The translations under genes were made by a program, and so were the position numbers. From Propionivibrio hellwigii (lineage in GTDB: Bacteria; Pseudomonadota; Gammaproteobacteria; Burkholderiales; Rhodocyclaceae): 64,000 bases of DNA. The DNA lies in assembly GCF_041770905.1 (NCBI RefSeq), contig NZ_JBEUWX010000002.1, forward strand, positions 124,001 through 188,000. The letters are read 5' to 3'. Numbering within the stretch: the first letter of the stretch is position 1; the number at the start of each line of letters is the position of its first letter. The notes beneath the pieces were generated by a model that was not told the origin of the DNA, searched no databases, and worked only from the letters and a program-made list of their open reading frames with translations. Positions 17,434-26,421 of this stretch are shown here, one piece after another.

Positions 17434-19479
17434 TTAAAACTTCCATTCTCCACTCACGCCCACGCTTCTGGGGCGTTGGTAGAGGGCGTCTTGGCGGTCG
17501 GAGCCGGAGATGAATATGGGGCGGTGGCGGTTGAACACGTTGTCGGCGTAGAGCGAGACGCGGCCTTGTTTGAAGTTGTAGGCGGTGTAGAGATTGACTT
17601 GGCTATATGCGCTGATTTTACCCGATTCGGCATTGTCGGCGGCGGAATAGTAGCCGCTGTAGAAGCGCACGTCGCCGCCTGCTTCCCAGCCGTTCGGGTT
17701 CAGGTATTTCACTCCGATGTTGGCGGTGTACTTGGGCGCGCGGCCGAGTTTGTTACCTTCGATACCGCTGTCGGGATAACTTTTGATTTTGGTATGCAGC
17801 AGACCTAAGCCTGTGGTGAGTTTCAGGCTGTCGGTTGCCTGCCAGTCGGCACCGAGTTCCGCACCGTAGGTGTGGACTTTTTTGGCGTTGCGAATGACCA
17901 CTGAGTTGGTGCCGAGATAGAAGGGAAGCTGCATGTCGCGGTAGTGGTTCACGAACAGGTTGCCAGACAGTTGCAGGCGGCGGTTTGCGCTGCGCCAGCG
18001 GGTGTACCACTCGTAGTTGTTTACATACTCGGGTTCGTAGGCGTAGGTTACGACGGGGCGTCCGAAGGTGATGCCTGCGCCGCCGGGGTTGTAGCCGCGC
18101 GCGGTTTTGATGCCGCTGACCCATTGGTCGGTGGGTTTGAAGGCGATGTCGATCTTGGGTAGGAAGACGGTCTGTCCCTTGTCTAAATCGAGACGCAGTG
18201 CGCCGCTGCCGCCGTTTCGTTGGTGCGTTTCTTTTTCCAGCCTGCCTGCGACGGTGATGTCCCATTTTTCGGTGGGGCTGTAAGTGGCTTCGGCAAACAG
18301 GGCGCGCACGCTGTTGTGGTCGTCAAAGGTGTTGCGGCCGCCGACGCTGCGGATATCCACCCATTCGTCCTGCTTGCTGTGGAAGTAGTGCAGTCCGGCA
18401 AAGCCTTTCAGACGGCCTTTGTTACTGAAATGCAGCACAGGTTCCCATTCCAGCTCGCGGCCTTTGAGTTCAGCCGGCACGCCTTGGGGATTAACGGTCA
18501 TCGGTAAGTGCAAACGTTCGTTGTGGTAGCTACTGTAAACCAGTTTGTTTTCCAGTTTCAGGTAGTCGTTAAGCTGCCACGATACATCCCAGATGCCCGA
18601 TGTCGAGCCGGTTACGAACACGGGCTTTTCCTTTAGAAAGCGGCGGCTGGCGGTGTTGCCCATGATTTCGTTCTGCGGCGCGCGGGAGCGGATGTGGTTC
18701 AGCGTCAGGCGGCTATAAAAGTCGGGATTATTTTCAGGCGTGAACAAGAGCTTGAAGCGCACGTTGGTGTTTTCCACGCGGCGCGGGTTACCCGTCGGCT
18801 CGTAGGATACGAACGGTTCGTAGCTTTCGCGCTGCTGCTGCTCCGCGCTCAAGCGGAAGGCAAGGTTGTTTTTTATTATCGGGCCGGACACCACGCCGGC
18901 GATGTTGTGCGTTTTCTGATTGCCTAAACCTAGGCGGACTGCGCCTTCCCATTCGTCGGTCGGATCTTTGGAACGCATCACTACCGCGCCCGCCACCGCG
19001 TTCTGCCCGCGCACATGGCTTTGCGGCCCGCGCAAGACTTCCACCTGCTGCATGTCCCACAGCGACTGCTTGCCGAAGGCGTATTCGTTGTAGGTGGCAG
19101 AGCGGCCGTCTATGGACAGGTTCAGGCGCGGACGCGTGCCTGCGAAAAACGCCACTGCGCCCACTGCTGGGCCCGATCCATCCACGCCGCGCATGGTCGG
19201 CAAATCGTTGCCGCTGCCCAAATCGACGGTATTTACGGTCTGTTTGAGCAGGTCAGTGGCGGAAAGATTGTGGCCGCTGCGGTCGATGTCGGGCGTGGTG
19301 AAGACGCGGTTGGACGTAGCGGTTTCAAAGCCGCTACGGTTGACGCGTTCGCCAGTTACGACGACTTCTTCCAATTGCACCTGTTCGGTGTCCTGTGCCA
19401 CATTGGCGGCGTAAATCCATTCGGAAGCGAAAGCGGCGGCAAGCAGCAGGGGCAGGTGGCGGAGGGTGGTTTTCTGCAT
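17434..19479 (-). CDS. TonB-dependent outer-membrane receptor
   Basis: The 681-aa protein has a signal peptide (LPLLLAAAFASEWIYA), a TonB box region EEVVVTGERVNR, a plug domain (TPDIDRSGHNLSATDLLKQT, MQQVEVLRGPQSHVRGQNAVAGAVVMRSKDP) and a beta-barrel ending in the terminal aromatic VSGEWKF. It imports a ligand, probably a ferric siderophore, across the outer membrane using TonB energy. Ligand identity cannot be read from sequence. AAGGAA precedes the start. It is divergent from a TetR-type regulator gene, and the AT-rich 270-bp gap between them should hold both promoters. Confidence 0.9.
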   Translation of the reverse strand: MQKTTLRHLPLLLAAAFASEWIYAANVAQDTEQVQLEEVVVTGERVNRSGFETATSNRVFTTPDIDRSGHNLSATDLLKQTVNTVDLGSGNDLPTMRGVDGSGPAVGAVAFFAGTRPRLNLSIDGRSATYNEYAFGKQSLWDMQQVEVLRGPQSHVRGQNAVAGAVVMRSKDPTDEWEGAVRLGLGNQKTHNIAGVVSGPIIKNNLAFRLSAEQQQRESYEPFVSYEPTGNPRRVENTNVRFKLLFTPENNPDFYSRLTLNHIRSRAPQNEIMGNTASRRFLKEKPVFVTGSTSGIWDVSWQLNDYLKLENKLVYSSYHNERLHLPMTVNPQGVPAELKGRELEWEPVLHFSNKGRLKGFAGLHYFHSKQDEWVDIRSVGGRNTFDDHNSVRALFAEATYSPTEKWDITVAGRLEKETHQRNGGSGALRLDLDKGQTVFLPKIDIAFKPTDQWVSGIKTARGYNPGGAGITFGRPVVTYAYEPEYVNNYEWYTRWRSANRRLQLSGNLFVNHYRDMQLPFYLGTNSVVIRNAKKVHTYGAELGADWQATDSLKLTTGLGLLHTKIKSYPDSGIEGNKLGRAPKYTANIGVKYLNPNGWEAGGDVRFYSGYYSAADNAESGKISAYSQVNLYTAYNFKQGRVSLYADNVFNRHRPIFISGSDRQDALYQRPRSVGVSGEWKF

Positions 19480-19752
19480 TTCCTTAGCCCTTTTGTGGTT
19501 TACATATTTATATAAAAATTACTATTTTTGTAAATTATAGGAAGAGGGGTAGAGGAATACAAGTACTTATCAAAAGCATGATTTTGCAACGAAATGCGGT
19601 TTGTGGACAGCCGAATACCGTAGGAAAATCATGATTTCATAAAATATAGCTAAAATACTTCACTTCATACGGCGTCGGCTCGCCTTGTACTGAAAAAATA
19701 ATTGTTTCAGCTCTATTGCGTCTGAAAGCCATCAAACAAACAACAAACAACG

Positions 19753-20346
19753 ATGACCGCCCGCAAACAGCAAACCATCATCGCCACCGCTAGCCGCCTG
19801 TTCCGCGAATACGGTTTTGCCGCTGTATCCGTGGGCAGAATCTGCGAAGAAGCAGCCGTCAGCCGCGTTACCTTCTACAAACATTATGGTGGCAAAAACT
19901 CGCTCTTGCGTGAAATCGTTATCGAACAGAAAGACCGTGTCCGCGCCGAATTCGAAAGCCTGTTGGAACGGCGCTGCGGCCTGCGCGAAGTCGCCGAAAC
20001 CGTGTTCGCCCTGCAAGGACAATCGTTTGAAGAACTCTATTCCGCTGCCTTCCTGCGCGACATCGAAGAGAACGCCGATTTGGAACTGGAACGATTTTTC
20101 AAGGAGCTGAACGAAGAAAAATACGCCTTCATGCGCTATTTCTTCCACACCCTGCAAAGCCGCCGCCTGATTGCCCCCGATTTGCCTGTGGAACTCATCG
20201 ACCTGTTCATCCGTCAGGCAGACGTATTGATGCGCCATCCGCGACTGACTGCGCTCTATGCCGCGTCGCCGCAAAAGCTGCCGCAGGATGTTTTGGGCTT
20301 GTTGTTACACGGTTTGGCCGGTGAACAATCCAAAAGAAAAATTTGA
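19753..20346 (+). CDS. TetR family transcriptional regulator
   Basis: The 197-aa protein has the TetR helix-turn-helix at residues 6-50: QTIIATASRLFREYGFAAVS, VGRICEEAAVSRVTFYKHYG. The C-terminal helical domain is variable, as expected for ligand sensing. It is divergent from the TonB-dependent receptor gene and probably controls it and its downstream genes. The upstream region 19625-19740 carries AT-rich repeat remnant sequence. Confidence 0.85.
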   Translation: MTARKQQTIIATASRLFREYGFAAVSVGRICEEAAVSRVTFYKHYGGKNSLLREIVIEQKDRVRAEFESLLERRCGLREVAETVFALQGQSFEELYSAAFLRDIEENADLELERFFKELNEEKYAFMRYFFHTLQSRRLIAPDLPVELIDLFIRQADVLMRHPRLTALYAASPQKLPQDVLGLLLHGLAGEQSKRKI

Positions 20347-20421
20347 TGAGGCCTAATTGCGTCAAACAGGTGTTTAGGTCGGGCGCGATATCCGACTTTT
20401 TCTATTTATCCAAACGATTTT

Positions 20422-20896
20422 TCAGCTCTTTTCCGTTTTCCGAATAATCTGTTTATACACTTCCGTACTCACCTTAGCTGTGCGTTGTTGGGTTCTGAAA
20501 TCCACATAGATTATGCCGAAGCGGCTGCCGTAGCCGGAGAACCATTCGAGATTGTCGTGGCTGGACCAAACATGATAGCCCGCAACGTTCGCGCCTTGTG
20601 CCATCGCTTCTTTCATGGCGGCGATGTGGTGGGCAAGGTAGTGGCAGCGTTTTTCGTCGTTCACTTGCCCGTCTTTCATCTCGTCATCGCCGGGGAAGCC
20701 CGCGCCGTTTTCGGTGATGATGACGGTCGGGTTACCCCATTCGTCGCGGATGTGCAGCAGGAGTTGTTTGAACAGGTCGGGGCGTACTGCGGCGTTGAAG
20801 GCGACTTCGGCGCCGCCGTCGGCAACTGAATTTCCGGGGCGTAGTCGCTTGCTGCGTCTTGCCGCGCGCGGATGTAGAGCGGGGCGTCGCGGTTAG
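20422..20896 (-). pseudogene. GH1 beta-glucosidase 3' remnant
   Basis: The minus strand reads the last 145 residues or so of a family 1 glycoside hydrolase: TVIITENGAGFPGDDE, which holds the catalytic nucleophile glutamate, then GYHVWSSHDNLEWFSGYGSR and FGIIYVDFRTQQRTAK. There is no start codon. A second frame upstream reads DAPLYIRARQDAASDYAPEIQ, so a frameshift lies near 20830. The N-terminal two thirds are missing, and the remnant ends at the IS1380 insertion site. Confidence 0.75.
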
Positions 20897-22602
20897 CCCG
20901 CATTTCTCACAGATAGAAGGTGCATCGCGGCCGGAGATATGAGAAAGTTTTTTTGCGAGAACGACTTAACCATATCTCTGAGGAAGCCGCGATGCCGACA
21001 CAGTGTACCGTAGTCAGCCCATGCGCGAAGCGTATTGATGGCCGCCAGGTGGCGGTGGATTTCGACGGAGGGCAGATCAGTTCGGATGCGGGCGCGCTGT
21101 TGCTGCGCGAGGTCGATCGCACCTTGCGGCTGACCGAACGGGTGGCGGCCTGCTTCGAGGATGGGCGCGATCCGGAGCTGATCGAACACACGGTGCACAC
21201 GTTGGTGATGCAACGGATCGTGGGGATCGCGCTGGGCTACGAGGACCTGAACGATCACGATCAATTGCGCCGTGACCCGGTACTGGCCACGCTGGCCGGT
21301 AAGCTCAGCGCTCGGCGCAAGGGCTGCGAGCCGCTGGCGGGCAAGTCGACCTTGAACCGGCTCGAACATGCCCCCGACACCAAGGACGGTTCGCGCTATC
21401 ACAAGATCGCTCACGATCCGGCGGCCTTCGAGTCGCTGTTCGTCGCGTGCTTCATTGAGGCGCAGGAGCAGGCACCTGACGAGATCATCCTCGATCTGGA
21501 CGCCACCGACGACCCGCTGCACGGCCAGCAGGAAGGGCGTTTCTTCCATGGTTACTACGGCGGCTACTGCTACCTGCCGCTGTACATCTTCTGCGGCCGA
21601 CATCTGCTCGCCGCCAAGCTGCGCCGGGCCAACACGGATGCCTCGGCGGGCAGCATCGATGAACTCGAACGCATCGTCACCCAGATCCGCCGCCACTGGC
21701 CGGAGGTGCGCATCGTGCTGCGTGCCGACTCGGGCTTTGCGCGCGATGCCTTGATGAGTTGGTGCGAGCAGACGCACATCGACTTCGTCTTCGGGCTGGC
21801 CAAGAACGACCGGCTCAAGGCCCAGATCGAAACCGAGATGAGCCAGGCGCAGGCCGAATGCACCCAGACCGGCAAGCCCGCACGGCGGTTTCGCGACTTC
21901 ACCTACCGCACCCTTGACAGCTGGTCGTGCGCCCGGCGGGTCGTCGGCAAGGCCGAGCAGCTGCCGGGCAAGGCCAATCCGCGCTTCATCGTCACCAGCC
22001 TGGACGCTCAGCGCTGGCCGGCACGCGAACTGTACGAGGCGCTGTACTGCGCCCGAGGCGAAATGGAGAACCGCATCAAGGAGTGCCAGCTACACCTGTT
22101 CGCCGATCGCACCTCAACGGCGACGATGCGGGCCAATCAGCTGCGGCTGTGGTTCGCCTCCTTCGCCTACGTCATGCTCGAAGCGCTGCGCCGCATCGGG
22201 CTGGCTGGCACCGAACTGGCCGAGGCCACCTGCGAGAGCCTGCGCCTGAAACTGCTCAAGATCGGCGCACGGGTCAAGATCAGCGTGCGCCGCATCCATG
22301 TCAGCATGGCCAGCAGTCATCCGTTCCAGACCACCTGGCGCCTGGCCCAGGCCAGACTCGCCCCCGGCTGATCCGCCACGCCACCGTGGCCCTGCTGATC
22401 CGATCGCGCTCCCGTTCGCGCGAGGCGGTCTCATGCCCAAACAGCGCCGCTTGCCCCCTCAACGCACCTGACCGCCCGCAGAACCTCACCCGCCTGCACT
22501 CCATTGGCCGCTCGCGGGCCTGAATCCTCGCGGTCACGGCAACGCGTGAAGGAAAAAGCCGCGCCAACGGGGGCCGAACCGTGAGGGTGTGAGAAATGCG
22601 GG
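20897..22602. mobile_element. IS1380-family insertion sequence, complete
   Basis: The element is 1706 bp long, begins CCCGCATTTCTCACA and ends with TGTGAGAAATGCGGG, a perfect 15-bp terminal inverted repeat. A TTAG duplication flanks it (20893-20896 and 22603-22606), fitting the four-base target duplication of this family. One intact transposase gene fills it. Intact ends and gene suggest recent arrival. Its GC content is higher than that of much of the surrounding sequence. Confidence 0.9.
20992..22371 (+). CDS. IS1380-family transposase
   Basis: The 459-aa protein is a DDE transposase of the IS1380 type. Candidate catalytic acids lie in EIILDLDATDDPLHG, VLRADSGFARDAL and MENRIKECQLHLFADR. 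I choose ATG 20992 with TGAGGAAG upstream; the frame continues to 20920 inside the terminal repeat region, which is unlikely to be translated. Length is normal for the family and no lesion is visible, so the element may be active. Confidence 0.9.
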   Translation: MPTQCTVVSPCAKRIDGRQVAVDFDGGQISSDAGALLLREVDRTLRLTERVAACFEDGRDPELIEHTVHTLVMQRIVGIALGYEDLNDHDQLRRDPVLATLAGKLSARRKGCEPLAGKSTLNRLEHAPDTKDGSRYHKIAHDPAAFESLFVACFIEAQEQAPDEIILDLDATDDPLHGQQEGRFFHGYYGGYCYLPLYIFCGRHLLAAKLRRANTDASAGSIDELERIVTQIRRHWPEVRIVLRADSGFARDALMSWCEQTHIDFVFGLAKNDRLKAQIETEMSQAQAECTQTGKPARRFRDFTYRTLDSWSCARRVVGKAEQLPGKANPRFIVTSLDAQRWPARELYEALYCARGEMENRIKECQLHLFADRTSTATMRANQLRLWFASFAYVMLEALRRIGLAGTELAEATCESLRLKLLKIGARVKISVRRIHVSMASSHPFQTTWRLAQARLAPG

Positions 22603-22779
22603 TTAGGAGCAGAAGGAATGCGCTGCCAAGCGGGATAAATGCTGGGTTTTGTTGCTGTCGCGATTATTAAACCCTTTCTCGCTGCGCGAGATTGCGAGTT
22701 TCCCCTCACATCCGCCGGGTACCCGCAAAAGCGCAAGCTTTTTCGTGGGACGCGGCCACTGGGAGGACGGGCTTTTTCC
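22603..22779. other. Intergenic stretch after IS element
   Basis: No gene recognised. The string CCAAGCGGGATAA at about 22628 also occurs downstream of the first hydrolase copy (near 7786), so both hydrolase copies share a short piece of 3' flank. Confidence 0.35.
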
Positions 22780-23886
22780 TCACTCCAACCCCTTTGCTTT
22801 CAGCCAGTGGGCGAGGTGGTCGGCCACTTGTGCGTTGTTCGTGTCGCTGAAGATGAAGTGGGTGTTGCCCTTGATGCCGATTTTCGGCAGGTGGACGAGT
22901 TCCGCACGGCCGCCGTGTTTGTTGACGGTTTCGACGAACTGTTGCGCCATTTTCATGCGGATGTACCACTGCTCGCCGCCCTGGGTGCCGTCGAGGTGGT
23001 CGGGGATGTAGTCGCCGAAATAGATGATGATGGGGAGGCGGGTCAGTTTGGCGAATTGTTCCGGCGGCACGGTGAGTGGTGCCACGTCGCCGAATTTGCT
23101 TTCCAGTTTCGGCGGCGCTTCGCCTTCCGGGAAGTAGAACGCGCCCGGCTCAAAAGCGACGACGGCCTGCACTTTGTCCGTCGCCATCGCCGTCGTCCAG
23201 CCGATGATGCCGCCCGCCGAGTGGGTCACGAAGACGCCGCCGCCGGTTTTGTCAAAGAGTTTGACCATGCTGTCGGTAATCACGCCCGCGTCGAAGGCGC
23301 CGGTGTCCGGCGTCATCATGCGGAAGAATTGTTCTTGTGCCGCAGGGTCTTTGGGGAAGGCGACGCCGTCGTTCATCTTCGGATAGACGCCGATGCGGAA
23401 TTGCGCGTACCAGAACTGGTCGTCCGGCGTTGCGCTGATGTCGGCGGCGACGGTGCTTTGTCCCGCCTGGCCGCGTCGGGGCTGGTCAACCAGATAGACG
23501 GGGTAGTGTTTGTGCAGGAAGAGCTCGTTGAAGCCGGGGCGTCCGTCCGGCGTGGTCATCCAGCCGCGCGCCGACTGGCCGTAGCCGTGCAGGAAGACGA
23601 GCGGCGTTTTTTTGGCGTCCGCCGGGATTTGGTAGAAGACGCTGGCGTGGTCGCCGTGCAGGGTCATGCCGCCGGCGGCAATGGCGGCCTTGTGCGCGTC
23701 CCAAAAGGCGCCGCCGCTGCGCGCGGCAATTTCTGCCGGGATCGGGGTGTAGCTGCCGGGCGAGGTTTTCACGGTGCCGCCGACGGCAAAGCTGCCCTGT
23801 TCGGCGAGGGTGAGCGGCGCAGCGGTGGCGGTTTGTGCCGCGATAATGGCGACGATGGCGGCGGTTAGCAGGGTTTTGATCTGCAT
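22780..23886 (-). CDS. Secreted alpha/beta hydrolase (copy 2)
   Basis: The 368-aa paralogue of the 7823-8932 gene has a different signal peptide (MQIKTLLTAAIVAIIAAQTATAA) and a different C-terminus (ADHLAHWLKAKGLE), but a central part identical at the DNA level. The same FLHGYGQS, THSAGG and NTHF motifs are present. It is preceded by a carboxymuconolactone-decarboxylase-like gene on the same strand, 28 bases upstream, so the two copies sit in different operons. Confidence 0.85.
   Translation of the reverse strand: MQIKTLLTAAIVAIIAAQTATAAPLTLAEQGSFAVGGTVKTSPGSYTPIPAEIAARSGGAFWDAHKAAIAAGGMTLHGDHASVFYQIPADAKKTPLVFLHGYGQSARGWMTTPDGRPGFNELFLHKHYPVYLVDQPRRGQAGQSTVAADISATPDDQFWYAQFRIGVYPKMNDGVAFPKDPAAQEQFFRMMTPDTGAFDAGVITDSMVKLFDKTGGGVFVTHSAGGIIGWTTAMATDKVQAVVAFEPGAFYFPEGEAPPKLESKFGDVAPLTVPPEQFAKLTRLPIIIYFGDYIPDHLDGTQGGEQWYIRMKMAQQFVETVNKHGGRAELVHLPKIGIKGNTHFIFSDTNNAQVADHLAHWLKAKGLE
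22986..23829. repeat. Long direct repeat, copy 2
   Basis: Same sequence as 8032-8875, in the same orientation. Recombination between the copies would delete about 15 kb, including the TonB receptor region and the IS element. Confidence 0.8.
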
Positions 23887-23914
23887 GGGGTTTCCTTGTG
23901 TGTTGGGGAGAGGG

Positions 23915-24316
23915 CTATTGCAATTTCAAGCCGTCCAGCACTCGCTGCGCGCGGGCGCCGTTGTCGCTGTTGACTATTTTGATGGCGTCCACGATTTTCT
24001 GCAATTCGGCGCTACTCACGCCGAGGCTATGCGTGTTTTTCATATGTGAGCCAAGCTGCGCTTCCACGCCGTCGCCGAGCGAGGCGATGGTGGCGAGGAC
24101 GACGATTTCGCGGTCGGTGTAGGAGAGGACGCCGCGCCCGAAGAGGTAGCCGAAGAGGTTGGCTTTCAGCGCGTAATCCATGCCTTCGCTGTCAAACAGC
24201 ACGCCTTCGGTGGCGCGGGCGGAGCCCAGGTTGACGAGCGTTTGCACGCCGCGCGCGTAGCTGTTTTCGGGGTCGGCGGAGCGAGCGGCGGTGAATCTTT
24301 GCAATAACGGAAACAT
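23915..24316 (-). CDS. Carboxymuconolactone decarboxylase family protein
   Basis: The 133-aa protein shows the CMD/AhpD-like pattern with FGYLFGRGVLSYTDREIVVLATIASLGDGVEAQLGSHMKNT, the helix pair that carries the histidine typical of the decarboxylase branch. The CxxC pair of AhpD-type peroxidases is absent. ATG 24316 has AAGGTG upstream; GTG 24322 is an alternative. It is probably co-transcribed with the hydrolase at 22780. Confidence 0.8.
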   Translation of the reverse strand: MFPLLQRFTAARSADPENSYARGVQTLVNLGSARATEGVLFDSEGMDYALKANLFGYLFGRGVLSYTDREIVVLATIASLGDGVEAQLGSHMKNTHSLGVSSAELQKIVDAIKIVNSDNGARAQRVLDGLKLQ

Positions 24317-24479
24317 GATCACACCTTGGCGATGTCGAGACTTTCCCGACAGGATTTTCGACGATACGCGTGCGCAGGGGATGAGGCGTTAAGTTTGCGC
24401 TGAGGTATGAAAGGCCCCGGTGGCTATTCGGGGGGGCGGATACTCGTCATTCAAAAGCCTCACACGCCTGCGCGAATTG

Positions 24480-25136
24480 TTAAGCGGTTCCTTTTATGGC
24501 GCTTTCCAATAATTTATAACCCATAAAGCCAAGTAATGCGCCCGCAACCTTGTCAATATAATAGGCCATCTTGCCGAACGTATTGCGCACCCGTTGCTGC
24601 GATAAGACAAAAATAATCATCACGTCCCAGGCGAATACCAGCAGCGTCATCCAAATCCCTAAACCGACGGTTAGGCTTATCGTAATTCGCGGTGTAAGTA
24701 TTACGGAAAACAGGCTTAAATAAAAAATAATGTTTTTCGGGTTAGATAAGCCGGATACGATACCGAGTAAAAATTCTTTAAAAAACGACGGCGCACTTTT
24801 ATTGCCGAAAATAATTTGCGCTTGCGCTAAAAAAGCATAATCGCTGCGGCGCGCTTTAATGGCGTGGTACGCGATATACAGCAGGAACAATCCGCCGACG
24901 ATTTTCAGGGTAATCATCAGCCACAAGGAATGGGCGATGGCAGAGCCTACCCCGATAATACAAAGCGTAATATAGACGCCGTTTGCCAGCGCAATTCCTA
25001 ATGCGACGCCGATGGCACGGCGACGGGTATTGCGCAGCGCGCTGCGTACAACCAGCAGAAAATCGGGGCCGGGACTAATTAATGCCAGGAAATGGGCAAT
25101 AACAACGGTGGTGATAACGGAGATGATTTCTGTCAT
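24480..25136 (-). CDS. LysE/RhtB family exporter
   Basis: The 218-aa inner-membrane protein has about six hydrophobic segments and the family pattern near the N-terminus, FLALISPGPDFLLVVRSALR, followed by RRRAIGVALGIALANGVYI and GLSNPKNIIFYLSLF. Members export amino acids or their derivatives; the substrate is not predictable. The gene is more AT-rich than its neighbours, consistent with separate acquisition. Confidence 0.85.
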   Translation of the reverse strand: MTEIISVITTVVIAHFLALISPGPDFLLVVRSALRNTRRRAIGVALGIALANGVYITLCIIGVGSAIAHSLWLMITLKIVGGLFLLYIAYHAIKARRSDYAFLAQAQIIFGNKSAPSFFKEFLLGIVSGLSNPKNIIFYLSLFSVILTPRITISLTVGLGIWMTLLVFAWDVMIIFVLSQQRVRNTFGKMAYYIDKVAGALLGFMGYKLLESAIKGTA

Positions 25137-25196
25137 ATGATTTCCTGATTCTGAATCTTAAGAATAACTACGCATCCGGATACCCGAAATGACCTC

Positions 25197-25667
25197 TCAA
25201 GGTAAATGTGATTCGTATTCCCCAAACGGATATGTATGCCAGCCGGGGCGGATGAGGGTGTAATCGAGGTCGGAGGCTTCGACAATCGCCGCGCTTTGTT
25301 TATAAGGATCAAGCACCGCACCGTGGTTCCCGCCCGTCTCGTTATAAATGCTCATCGAACTGACCTAAATCAGCCGCCTGACCCCCGCCGCGTCCATCGC
25401 CGACACCGCGCTTTTGGCCAGCGCGGGCAGATTGCCGGCAAGACCGGCATAAACCAGCGACTGCCCGGCAAGCGCGGCGGTGAGCCGCGCCGTATCCAGC
25501 ACGTCGCCTTCGACGACAGTTACCCGCTCGGACGAAAGCGCGGCGAGACGGGCAGCATTGCGCACATACAAAGAGAAGCGGGTGTCGGTTTCGGCGAGCA
25601 GCACGGGAATGACCGCGCGGGCGAGACTGCCGCTCGCGCCGAGCATCAGGATGTGTTGTGGGGACAT
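25197..25667 (-). pseudogene. NAD(P)-binding (NmrA-like) protein, amber stop and truncated
   Basis: The frame begins well at 25667 with HILMLGASGSLARAVIP, the dinucleotide-binding glycine motif, and continues through VTVVEGDVLDTARL. At codon 101 (25365-25367) TAG replaces a likely tryptophan in VRRLI*VSSMSIYNETGG. Translation after the stop still makes sense (AAIVEASDLDYTLIRPGW) until about 25240, where it turns into unrelated residues and stops. Relatives are about 210 residues long, so the 3' third is gone too. Confidence 0.8.
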
Positions 25668-25704
25668 GGATAGGCTCCGTTAATGGGTTCGGTGGGATTG
25701 TATA

Positions 25705-25797
25705 GTCGTTGCAAATAGAACTGATGCTGCGTTGGCTCGCCTCGCCGTATTACACATACTGTCTTCGGTTTATTGCCTAGGATAAAAAATAATTGTT
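25705..25797. repeat. Dispersed repeat remnant
   Basis: Contains GTTGGCTCGCCTCGCCGTATT and CTGTCTTCGG followed by AAAAATAATTGTTTCAGCT. The AATAATTGTTTCAGCT end recurs at about 19697-19712 upstream of the TetR gene. It lies directly downstream of prfH. Confidence 0.5.
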
Positions 25798-26421
25798 TCA
25801 GCTATAGCCGATCCATTCTTTGAACTGCTGCCCCATGAATACCCGCTGCGGGTTGCCGCGTTCCACTTGGTAGAGTGATTTGTGGGCGCCGGCGGCGTGC
25901 TGTTGCAGGGCGCTTTGGTGGTGCTCCGCCAGCTTAAGGGCAAGCAGCTCGAGCGCGCGTTTTTTGTTGGCGTGCTGGCTGCGTTCGCTTTCAACGCGCA
26001 CGGCGATGCCGCTGGCTAGGTGTACGGCGCGCACGGCGGATTCGGTTTTGTTTACATGCTGGCCGCCTTTGCCACCGGCGCGGCAGGTTTGAAACTCGAT
26101 GCCGCTATCGTTGGGCAGCTCGGGGATTTCAGGTAGCCTGAACACGCCGATATACCAATTTTTGCGCGGGTGTTGTGGCCGCAGCGGGCTGGGGCAGACC
26201 CATTGCAGGGTGCCGAGCCAGCGTCCAGCCAGGGCTTCGGCGTTTTTGCCGTTGAATTTGAGCACGGCGGAAAGGATGCCGTACTGGCTTGGCGTTTCTT
26301 CCAACAGCTCGGCCTGCACGCCGGCCTGTTCGGCTTCGCGCAGTATCTGCCGCAGGGCGAAAGCGGCAAACATCTGGCATTCGGCCGGGCCTTGAGCGGT
26401 GGAGATTTGCAGGTAGATCAT
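25798..26421 (-). CDS. prfH: Release-factor homologue PrfH
   Basis: The 207-aa protein carries the peptidyl-release loop CRAGGKGGQHVNKTESAVRA with the catalytic GGQ, but lacks the stop-codon-recognition domain of RF1/RF2, as PrfH proteins do. The N-terminal part (YLQISTAQGPAECQMFAAFA) and C-terminal basic tail match that family's layout. ATG 26421 overlaps the stop of the upstream gene (ATGA), so translation is coupled. A longer frame upstream lies inside that gene. In RtcB-PrfH pairs, PrfH is known to act on ribosomes damaged in the decoding centre so that RNA ligase can repair them; I infer the same role here. An eikDUS lies inside the gene at 26128-26139. Confidence 0.9.
   Translation of the reverse strand: MIYLQISTAQGPAECQMFAAFALRQILREAEQAGVQAELLEETPSQYGILSAVLKFNGKNAEALAGRWLGTLQWVCPSPLRPQHPRKNWYIGVFRLPEIPELPNDSGIEFQTCRAGGKGGQHVNKTESAVRAVHLASGIAVRVESERSQHANKKRALELLALKLAEHHQSALQQHAAGAHKSLYQVERGNPQRVFMGQQFKEWIGYS
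26128..26139 (-). repeat. Eikenella-dialect DNA uptake sequence
   Basis: TTCAGGTAGCCT, the reverse complement of AGGCTACCTGAA. Further exact copies are at 27798-27809 and 27878-27889, and a one-mismatch copy at 27687-27698, all within the prfH-rtcB coding region. Confidence 0.85.
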
